Source: JBAYSY01 sp041675885 (lineage in GTDB: Bacteria; Pseudomonadota; Alphaproteobacteria; Rhodobacterales; Rhodobacteraceae). Taken from it: a stretch of 23,687 nt of DNA. Below the pieces are notes generated by a model that was not told the DNA's origin, did no database searches, and was given only the letters and a program-made list of their open reading frames with translations. The translations under genes and the position numbers were made by a program. How positions within the stretch are numbered: the stretch's first letter is position 1; each line of letters opens with the position of its first letter. Shown here in pieces: positions 1 through 7,714 of this stretch. The stretch covers positions 1-23,687 of the forward strand of contig JBAYSY010000042.1 of the NCBI GenBank assembly GCA_041675885.1, given 5' to 3'.

Positions 1-1
1 C

Positions 2-544
2 GAGGCGGCGGCGCTTTATACCGACCTTCTGGTGCGTGAGGATCTGCTCCAGCTGTTTGGTTTCCCGACCCTGATCGAACGTGAATGGCACCGGCTGTTG
101 ATGACCGTGCAGGGGGTGGGGGCCAAGGCGGCGCTGGCGATCCTCGGCGTGCTGGGGGTCGAAGGCGTGGGCCGGGCCGTCACGCTCGGGGACGTGACCG
201 CGATCCGCGCCGCGCCGGGGGTCGGGCCGAAGATCGCCCAGCGGGTGGTGCTGGAGTTGAAGGCCAAGGCCCCGGCGCTGATGGCGATGGGTGCGACCCA
301 TGCCGCCCCGGCGATGGAGGTGGTGGAGGCCGCTCCCTCACCGCGAGCGAAGCCCCGCCCCGCACCCGCCGCGCCCCCTCCTGACGCCAGCCGCAGTGCC
401 GATGCGCTTTCGGCGCTGGTGAACCTCGGCTACGCGCAGGGCGAGGCGGCGGCGGCCGTGGCTCAGGCCGGGGGTGAGGCGCCCGAGGCCGACACGGCGG
501 CGCTGATCCGCGCAGCGCTCAAGCTGTTGCAGCCGAGGGGGTAG
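2..544 (+). CDS. ruvA: Holliday junction DNA helicase subunit RuvA (5' end outside window)
   Basis: RuvA tetramers bind the four-way Holliday junction and load the RuvB motor during recombinational repair in the cytoplasm. The reading frame is open from the first full codon at position 2, so the N-terminus is missing. The visible part starts in the EAALYTDLLVRED-type segment before the helix-hairpin-helix region. The two HhH motifs follow (VQGVGAKAALAIL and APGVGPKIAQRVVLELK). After an Ala/Pro-rich linker comes the C-terminal domain III (DALSALVNLGYAQGEAAAAV), which contacts RuvB. The stop codon is three bases before the ruvB ATG, so the two are almost certainly co-transcribed. ruvC is expected upstream but lies outside the window. 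Family assignment is secure; only the true start is unseen. Confidence 0.97.
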   Translation, partial: EAAALYTDLLVREDLLQLFGFPTLIEREWHRLLMTVQGVGAKAALAILGVLGVEGVGRAVTLGDVTAIRAAPGVGPKIAQRVVLELKAKAPALMAMGATHAAPAMEVVEAAPSPRAKPRPAPAAPPPDASRSADALSALVNLGYAQGEAAAAVAQAGGEAPEADTAALIRAALKLLQPRG

Positions 545-547
545 GGG

Positions 548-1591
548 ATGGAACCCGATCCCGCCCTCCGCCCCGCGCCCTTGCCCGAGGATGCCGCTCC
601 GGAACTGGACAAGGCGCTGCGCCCGCAGCGGCTGGAGGAGTTCATCGGCCAGGCCGAGGCCCGTGCCAACCTGCGGGTGTTCATCGAATCCGCGAAGATG
701 CGCGGCGAGGCGATGGACCACACGCTGTTCCACGGCCCGCCCGGCCTCGGCAAGACCACGCTGGCGCAGATCATGGCGCGCGAGCTGGGCGTGGGCTTCC
801 GCATGACCTCGGGTCCGGTGCTGGCGCGGGCGGGCGATCTGGCGGCGATCCTGACCAACTTGGAGCCCCGCGACGTGCTGTTCATCGACGAGATCCATCG
901 CCTCAACCCGGTGGTCGAGGAGGTGCTGTATCCCGCGCTGGAGGATTTCGCGCTTGATCTGGTGATCGGTGAGGGGCCGGCGGCGCGGACGGTGCGCATC
1001 GACCTGCCGCCCTTCACGCTGGTCGGCGCCACCACGCGGCTTGGTCTGCTGACGACGCCGCTGCGCGACCGCTTCGGCATTCCGACAAGGTTGCAGTTCT
1101 ATACCGAGGCGGAGCTGAACGAGATCGTCACCCGGGGCGCGCGGCTGCTCGGCGTGCCCTCCGACCCCGAAGGGTGCCATGAGATCGCCCGCCGCGCCCG
1201 CGGCACCCCGCGCATCGCCGGGCGGCTGCTGCGCCGGGTGGTGGATTTCGCGCTGGTCGAGGGCGACGGGCGGCTGACCCGCGCCATCGCCGACCGGGCG
1301 CTGACCCGGCTGGGGGTCGATGACCTCGGGCTCGACGGGGCCGACCGGCGCTATCTGGTGCTGCTGGCCGAGCATTATGGCGGCGGCCCGGTCGGGGTCG
1401 AGACCATCGCGGCGGCATTGTCGGAATCCCGCGACGCGATCGAGGAGGTGATCGAGCCCTATCTGATGCAGCAGGGCCTGATCCAGCGCACCCCGCGCGG
1501 CCGGATGCTGGCGGCGCGGGCGTGGCGGCATCTGGGAATCGCACCGCCCCGGATGGGGAACGGCAGCGGCACGGACGACCTGTTCGGCTGA
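548..1591 (+). CDS. ruvB: Holliday junction branch migration ATPase RuvB
   Basis: RuvB is the hexameric AAA+ motor that drives branch migration of Holliday junctions bound by RuvA. The protein has 347 residues, normal for the family. Visible motifs are the Walker A GPPGLGKTT at residues 63-71, the Walker B DEIH at 114-117, the sensor-1/GATTR segment (LVGATTRLGLLTTPLRDRFG) and a C-terminal winged-helix domain (GGGPVGVETIAAALSE through TPRGRMLAARAW). The ATG lies three bases after the ruvA stop, which fits translational coupling. A 7-bp hairpin follows the stop directly, and then comes copy 1 of the dispersed intergenic repeat. The tol-pal genes that often follow ruvB in this group are not here; alkB on the opposite strand is next. 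Confidence 0.98.
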   Translation: MEPDPALRPAPLPEDAAPELDKALRPQRLEEFIGQAEARANLRVFIESAKMRGEAMDHTLFHGPPGLGKTTLAQIMARELGVGFRMTSGPVLARAGDLAAILTNLEPRDVLFIDEIHRLNPVVEEVLYPALEDFALDLVIGEGPAARTVRIDLPPFTLVGATTRLGLLTTPLRDRFGIPTRLQFYTEAELNEIVTRGARLLGVPSDPEGCHEIARRARGTPRIAGRLLRRVVDFALVEGDGRLTRAIADRALTRLGVDDLGLDGADRRYLVLLAEHYGGGPVGVETIAAALSESRDAIEEVIEPYLMQQGLIQRTPRGRMLAARAWRHLGIAPPRMGNGSGTDDLFG

Positions 1592-1593
1592 CC

Positions 1594-1617
1594 TCCGGTG
1601 CCGAGCGGAACACCGGA
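1594..1617 (+). terminator. possible ruvB 3' hairpin
   Basis: TCCGGTG (1594-1600) pairs with CACCGGA (1611-1617) over a 10-base loop, beginning three bases after the ruvB stop. No U-tract follows, so it is at most a weak or factor-assisted 3'-end structure. Confidence 0.35.
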
Positions 1618-1620
1618 AGT

Positions 1621-1657
1621 CCTTCCCCCCTTGCCCGGAACAGCCGCGTCAGCGGCC
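1621..1657 (+). repeat. dispersed intergenic repeat, copy 1 (downstream of ruvB)
   Basis: This segment shares the core TGCCCGGAACAGCCGC with 5715-5746 (+) and 12132-12168 (-). Against copy 3 it differs by one T insertion and a change at the far end over about 35 bases. It contains a small hairpin, GCCGC-GTCA-GCGGC. It begins 30 bases after the ruvB stop and is in the same orientation as ruvB. Confidence 0.75.
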
Positions 1658-1682
1658 CGGCAGGGTGACGGCAGGTGCCCCC

Positions 1683-2306
1683 TCAGCCCGCCACCACCCG
1701 CAGTGTCAGGTTGATCCGCCCGCCCCTGGGCAACAGGCGCGAGGAGCCGAAGCGCAGCCGGTCCACCCCGTGCCAGGCCAGCCGGGCTTCGCCGCCCATC
1801 GTCAGCACATCGCCCGAGCGCAGCCAGAAGCTCTCGGTTCCCCCGCCGCGCCCGGCCCCGCCCACGCGGAACAGCGCCTCGTCCCCCAGCGAGACCGAGA
1901 CCACGGGGAAGGAGAAATCGCCCTCGTCCCGGTCCTGATGCAGGCCCATCCGCGCGCCCTCGCCGTAGAAGTTGATCAGGCAGCAGTCGGGTTCGCGCGC
2001 AAGCCCTGTCACCGCGTGCCACAGCGCCAGCACCCGCGGCGGGATCGGCGGCCACGGAATGCCGGAGGGGTGGCGGTCGGCATAGCGGTAGCCGCCCGGC
2101 CCCGAGACCCAGCCGAGCCGACCGGCCGCGCTCATCCGCACGCTCATCTTCCGCCCGCCGGGGGTGGCGTGCCGCACCAGCGGCGCGGCGGCGATCACCG
2201 CGCGGATATCATCGACCCATGCGGGCTGCTCTTCCGGCGTCACCAGCCCGCGCCAGACGCCGATTCCCCGTACCGTCAGGTCGGGCGGCCCGCATTTCCC
2301 GTTCAT
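1683..2306 (-). CDS. alkB: AlkB-type 2-oxoglutarate/Fe(II) dioxygenase (DNA/RNA dealkylation)
   Basis: AlkB oxidatively removes methyl groups from 1-methyladenine and 3-methylcytosine using Fe(II), O2 and 2-oxoglutarate. With the start at 2306 the protein has 207 residues, the usual size. The iron ligands are visible as H123-x-D125 (LHQDRDE) and H179 (AWHG). The 2-oxoglutarate-binding arginines are R197 and R203 (RINLTLR). The preceding NFYGEGARMG motif is typical of the family. The frame stays open upstream to 2462, but that extension would run through the dnaK promoter and has an unconserved, low-quality sequence, so the ATG giving MNGKCGPP is preferred. The gene is divergent from dnaK, and the two 5' ends share a 182-base control region. 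Confidence 0.93.
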   Translation of the reverse strand: MNGKCGPPDLTVRGIGVWRGLVTPEEQPAWVDDIRAVIAAAPLVRHATPGGRKMSVRMSAAGRLGWVSGPGGYRYADRHPSGIPWPPIPPRVLALWHAVTGLAREPDCCLINFYGEGARMGLHQDRDEGDFSFPVVSVSLGDEALFRVGGAGRGGGTESFWLRSGDVLTMGGEARLAWHGVDRLRFGSSRLLPRGGRINLTLRVVAG

Positions 2307-2344
2307 TTCCCGCAAACCCGGTTGAAAATCACAGTCCCGTGACG

Positions 2345-2373
2345 CTTGCAGCCCCACAGACCCCTCCTTATAT
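2345..2373 (+). promoter_or_regulatory. heat-shock (RpoH/sigma-32-type) promoter for dnaK
   Basis: CTTG at 2345-2348 is followed after exactly 18 bases by CTTATAT at 2367-2373. This fits the alphaproteobacterial heat-shock consensus CTTG-N17/18-CYTATNT, recalled from the literature. It can also be read as a sigma-70-like TTGCAG-N17-TATATA. It lies about 115 bases before the dnaK ATG. Confidence 0.75.
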
Positions 2374-2488
2374 ACCCCGGGAAGCTGGAACCGGGCAGCC
2401 CCCGGAACCGAATATTGGGATCGGCGCCGGGGGCCGCACGGGCGGACCGGGCGCCAGTACATCGCCGGAATGAAGAGGTAATTCAGAC

Positions 2489-4405
<1,917 letters not shown>

Positions 4406-4413
4406 GGCCCCGC

Positions 4414-4441
4414 GGCCCGGCCGCCATCCGGCGGCCGGGCC
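4414..4441 (+). other. 12-bp perfect hairpin between dnaK and dnaJ
   Basis: GGCCCGGCCGCC (4414-4425) and its exact complement (4430-4441) flank an ATCC loop. No U-tract follows, and dnaJ starts 25 bases later. It is therefore more likely an RNA-processing, stability or partial-attenuation element setting a DnaK excess over DnaJ than a full terminator. The structure is seen; the role is inferred. Confidence 0.6.
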
Positions 4442-4465
4442 CCGTGGTTCTGCAAGGGGTCAGGA

Positions 4466-5617
4466 ATGGCGAAACGCGACTTTTACGATGTTCTGGGGGT
4501 CGAACGCGGTGCCTCCGCCGACGAGATCAAGAAGGCTTACCGCAGCAAGGCGAAGGAACTTCACCCCGACCGCAACGCCGACAAGCCGGATGCCGAGTCC
4601 CAGTTCAAGGAAGTGAACGAAGCCTATGACGTCCTGAAGGACGCCGATCGCAAGGCGGCCTACGACCGTTACGGCCATGCGGCTTTCGAGGGCGGCATGG
4701 GCGGCGGCGGCAACGGACGCGGCTACCGTGGCGGCGGACAGGGCGATTTCGCCTCGGCCTTCTCGGATGTGTTCGAAGACCTGTTCGGCGATTTCATGGG
4801 CGGCCAGCGCGGGCCGGGGCGCTCGCGCGCGCAGCGTGGGTCGGACCTGCGCTACAACCTGCGCATCCGGCTGGAAGAAGCCCATTCCGGCGTGCAGAAG
4901 ACCATCAACGTGCCGACCTCGGTCGCCTGCGATGCCTGCCACGGCTCGGGCGCGGAAGGCGGGGCGGAGCCCGTGACCTGCCCGACCTGTTCGGGCATGG
5001 GCAAGGTGCGCGCCCAACAGGGGTTCTTCACCGTCGAACGTACCTGCCCGACCTGCGGCGGCATGGGCCAGATCGTCAAGAATCCCTGCAAGTCCTGCGG
5101 CGGCGCGGGCCGGGTGGAGACGGAACGCTCGCTTTCGGTCAATATCCCGGCCGGGGTCGAGACCGGAACCCGTATCCGGCTGGCGGGCGAGGGCGAGGCG
5201 GGTCTGCGCGGCGGGCCGTCGGGCGATCTCTACATCTTCATCGAGGTGCAGGACCACGCGATCTTCCAGCGCGACGGGGTGCATCTTTATTGCCGCGTGC
5301 CGGTAAGCATCGCCACGGCGGCGCTCGGCGGCGAGGTCGAGGTGCCGACCATCGACGGCGGGCGCTCACGCGTGAAACTTCCGGCGGGCAGCCAGACCGG
5401 CAAGCAGATGCGGCTGCGCGGCAAGGGGATGCCCGCGCTGCGCGGCGGCGGCACCGGCGACATGCTGATCGAACTGTCGGTCGAGACGCCGGTGAACCTG
5501 ACGTCCCGGCAAAAGGAACTGCTGCGCGAGTTCGAGAAACTGTCCGAGGACAACAACCCCGAATCCTCCTCGTTCTTCAACAAGGTGAAGGGGTTCTGGG
5601 ACGGGATGAAGGGCTGA
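4466..5617 (+). CDS. dnaJ: co-chaperone DnaJ (Hsp40)
   Basis: DnaJ delivers clients to DnaK and stimulates its ATPase. This is a full-length type I protein of 383 residues. The J domain carries the essential HPD at residues 33-35. A Gly/Phe-rich linker follows (GGMGGGGNGRGYRGGG, then FEDLFGDF). The zinc-binding region at about residues 155-215 holds four CxxCxGxG-type repeats (CDACHGSG, CPTCSGMG, CPTCGGMG, CKSCGGAG). The C-terminal substrate-binding beta domains and dimerisation helix complete it. GGGGTCAGG before the ATG can serve as ribosome-binding site. It is the second gene of the dnaK-dnaJ operon, separated from dnaK by 60 bases holding a strong hairpin. Confidence 0.99.
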   Translation: MAKRDFYDVLGVERGASADEIKKAYRSKAKELHPDRNADKPDAESQFKEVNEAYDVLKDADRKAAYDRYGHAAFEGGMGGGGNGRGYRGGGQGDFASAFSDVFEDLFGDFMGGQRGPGRSRAQRGSDLRYNLRIRLEEAHSGVQKTINVPTSVACDACHGSGAEGGAEPVTCPTCSGMGKVRAQQGFFTVERTCPTCGGMGQIVKNPCKSCGGAGRVETERSLSVNIPAGVETGTRIRLAGEGEAGLRGGPSGDLYIFIEVQDHAIFQRDGVHLYCRVPVSIATAALGGEVEVPTIDGGRSRVKLPAGSQTGKQMRLRGKGMPALRGGGTGDMLIELSVETPVNLTSRQKELLREFEKLSEDNNPESSSFFNKVKGFWDGMKG

Positions 5618-5983
5618 CCCGGAACCGGCGGGCAGGTTCGGGTATTGAGGCAATGTCTGCGGGACGTGCCGGTCGGCAAGGGGCAGGGCGTTCGGGGCGC
5701 AACTTTCACACAACTCCCCTTGCCCGGAACAGCCGCTTCAGCGGCCACCCGCTGCCCTCTGTTGCGCAGTATGTTTACCCCGTTCAGGGAAAGCCGACCA
5801 GCACGGCTCGCAGACATCTCTGATTCTGACCTGAATCCCCGTTCGTCGCCACACAGGCGCGACACAGGGCCATAGCCGTTCCGGGAAAGGGCAGGAACCT
5901 CCTGGCTCCCCCCATCTCCGAACACCCCCACCGAGCGCCGGTTTCGGCTGGACGGCGCCGCGCCGGGTGGCTAGGCCCGGGGC
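5618..5983. other. 366-base intergenic region after dnaJ
   Basis: No convincing gene is seen here. It contains an imperfect 3' hairpin overlapping the dnaJ stop (5617-5626 with 5635-5643, one bulge). A long-range inverted repeat GCGCAAC (5697-5703) / GTTGCGC (5761-5767) encloses copy 2 of the dispersed repeat. The 5' region of the EamA permease gene follows. No tRNA-like cloverleaf was found. Confidence 0.6.
5715..5746 (+). repeat. dispersed intergenic repeat, copy 2 (downstream of dnaJ)
   Basis: It matches copy 1 over the TTGCCCGGAACAGCCGC core and the following bases with one substitution, giving a hairpin GCCGC-TTCA-GCGGC. It has the same orientation as the upstream gene dnaJ, starting about 98 bases after its stop. 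Confidence 0.75.
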
Positions 5984-6883
5984 ATGACGCACGCCACCGA
6001 CCGCCCCTATCTCGGCATCCTGCTGATGCTCGGTTTTTGCCTGCTGGCGCCGGTGGCCGATGCGCTGGCCAAGGTGCTGGGGGCGACGGTGCCGCTGGCC
6101 TTTCTGGTGCTGTTGCGGTTTTCGTTGCAATCCTTGCTGCTGGCGCCGGTGGCTTTGCTGGCCGACGGGCGGTTCCGGTTGCCGACGGGGCTTCTGCCGC
6201 TTGTCCTCTTGCGGGCGGCGCTGCATGTGGCCGGGGTCTGGGCGATGTTCCTGTCGCTGCGCTTCCTTCCGCTTGCCGAGGCCATCGCGATTGCCTTCGT
6301 CATGCCGTTCCTGCTGCTGCTGTTGGGCCGTTTCGTGCTGAACGAAGAAGTCGGCCCGCGCCGCCTGCTGGCCTGTATCGTCGGCTTCGCCGGGACGCTG
6401 ATGGTGATCCAGCCGACCTTCGCCGAGACCGGCCCCGCCGCGCTGCTGCCGTTGCTGGTCGCGCTGTTCTTCGCGCTGTTCATGCTGGTGACGCGGCGGA
6501 TCGCGCCGCTGACCGACCCGCTCGGGCTTCAGGCGATCACCGGGGTGATGGGGGTGGGGCTGCTGCTGCCGGTGGTGCTGTTCGGGGCGGCGGCGGGGAT
6601 TGCCGATCTTGCCCCGGTCATGCCCACGGGCCGCGAGGCCGGGCTGATCCTCGTGCTCGGCGCGGTCAGCACGGTGGCGCATCTGCTGATGACATGGTCG
6701 CTGCGCTTCGCGCCCTCGGCCACGCTTGCCCCGATGCAGTATCTGGAAATTCCGGTGGCGACGCTGATCGGCTGGCTGGTGTTCCGGCAGTTGCCCGACG
6801 GGCTTGCCGCTGCCGGTATCGCCGTCACCATGGCGGCCGGACTGTATATCATCCTGCGCGAACGCGCCCTGTCGCGCCGCTGA
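5984..6883 (+). CDS. EamA/DMT-superfamily inner-membrane permease
   Basis: This is a ten-helix drug/metabolite transporter-type permease of the inner membrane, 299 residues, normal for the EamA family. The sequence is a chain of hydrophobic segments from LGILLMLGFCLLAPVADALAKVL to AAGIAVTMAAGLYIIL. It shows the internal duplication typical of two EamA domains, with RFLPLAEAIAIAFVMPF in the first half and RFAPSATLAPMQYLEIPVATLIGWLVF in the second. The substrate cannot be told; relatives export amino acids, nucleobases or other metabolites. It stands alone, converging with the thiamine pyrophosphokinase gene 7 bases downstream. The ATG at 5984 has only a weak GGGG upstream. Confidence 0.9.
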   Translation: MTHATDRPYLGILLMLGFCLLAPVADALAKVLGATVPLAFLVLLRFSLQSLLLAPVALLADGRFRLPTGLLPLVLLRAALHVAGVWAMFLSLRFLPLAEAIAIAFVMPFLLLLLGRFVLNEEVGPRRLLACIVGFAGTLMVIQPTFAETGPAALLPLLVALFFALFMLVTRRIAPLTDPLGLQAITGVMGVGLLLPVVLFGAAAGIADLAPVMPTGREAGLILVLGAVSTVAHLLMTWSLRFAPSATLAPMQYLEIPVATLIGWLVFRQLPDGLAAAGIAVTMAAGLYIILRERALSRR

Positions 6884-6890
6884 GCCGCCG

Positions 6891-7550
6891 TCAACCCGCC
6901 TCCAGAAGCCCCGCCAGCGCCGCATCGAGATGCGCGCGCGGCAGGATCGCCAGCAGCCCCGGCCCGCCGGGCGCCAGCCGCACTTCGGGCGCGCTGGTGA
7001 GGTTCGAGGTCGCGGTCATCCCGTCGGGCGCCAGCGAAAGCCCCCCCAGCGGCCAGCGCAGTCCGGCGCTTTCGCCCTGCACCGGCGCCATGGGAAACAG
7101 CGACAGCCTTGTGCCGACCGGCAGCACCAGCCGCAACTCGGCCGGAAGGTGAAAGGTCACGTCGCGGTCCGAGACCAGCAGGCAGCGCCGCCCCGGATGC
7201 CGGGCCAGCACGTTCATCGCGGAAAGCGTATGGTCAAGCCGCCCGCCCGCGAACCCCAGCCCCAGCACGAAGGGCGCCGCGACCGAGCGCAGCGCCTTTT
7301 CGAAGTCGGTTGTTTCCTGTTCGGCAATCCGGTGGATGCGCCCGGGCGGGATCAGCGCCCGCGCGCGCGCGGTCAGCGAATCGAGATCGCCGATCACCGC
7401 CTCGGGCATGTGCCCGGCCCGGAGCGCGCTGTCGGCCCCCCCGTCCGCCGCCACCAGATGCGGCGCCAATGCCAATGCGTCCGCCAGCGCGGCGGCGGAA
7501 AACCGCCCGGCGCCCACCAGCGTCACCCCCTGTTGTGATTGGACAATCAC
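6891..7550 (-). CDS. thiN: thiamine pyrophosphokinase
   Basis: Thiamine pyrophosphokinase transfers pyrophosphate from ATP to thiamine, making the cofactor thiamine diphosphate directly from salvaged thiamine. The 219-residue protein has the family's ordered motifs: AADGGADSAL, IGDLDS, the catalytic ETTDFEKAL, and GFAGGRLDHTLSAMNVL. A C-terminal beta domain follows (SLFPMAPVQGESAGLRWPL, then TSNLTSAPEVRL) that binds thiamine. The start is GTG at 7550, with AGGA six bases upstream on the coding strand. Further in-frame GTG codons downstream are possible starts but lack that site. It is divergent from the large acidic-protein gene. No THI-box riboswitch is visible upstream. Confidence 0.92.
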   Translation of the reverse strand: MIVQSQQGVTLVGAGRFSAAALADALALAPHLVAADGGADSALRAGHMPEAVIGDLDSLTARARALIPPGRIHRIAEQETTDFEKALRSVAAPFVLGLGFAGGRLDHTLSAMNVLARHPGRRCLLVSDRDVTFHLPAELRLVLPVGTRLSLFPMAPVQGESAGLRWPLGGLSLAPDGMTATSNLTSAPEVRLAPGGPGLLAILPRAHLDAALAGLLEAG

Positions 7551-7714
7551 GCCCGTCCTGCCGAAACTGTTTCCGATACGGGTTTCTCAATTAAGGCAGG
7601 AAAGCACAACCGGGAACACAATCAATCCATCAAATGACCCTGTTCCCATCATGGTTTCGCGCTTCATTGCGTTAGATTTGGAAACAGACGAGTTCGGCAG
7701 AAAGCGAGTGTGCG
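7551..7714. promoter_or_regulatory. divergent control region with several inverted repeats
   Basis: This lies between thiN (minus) and the 893-residue protein (plus). It holds the palindrome GAAAC-T-GTTTC at 7563-7573 and the spaced repeat GGGAACA (7612-7618) / TGTTCCC (7641-7647). GTGATTG-GA-CAATCAC at 7535-7550 overlaps the thiN start codon. These look like operator sites. The regulator is unknown and no clear -35/-10 pair could be fixed. Confidence 0.4.

Noticed and set aside
338..1531. 397-codon minus-strand frame over ruvA/ruvB
   Set aside because: Shadow of ruvAB in GC-rich sequence; Arg/Gln/Gly-rich with no domain recognised.
2307..2462. 52-codon N-terminal extension of AlkB
   Set aside because: It would place coding sequence across the dnaK promoter and adds residues unlike AlkB. 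The ATG at 2306 leads into the conserved protein.
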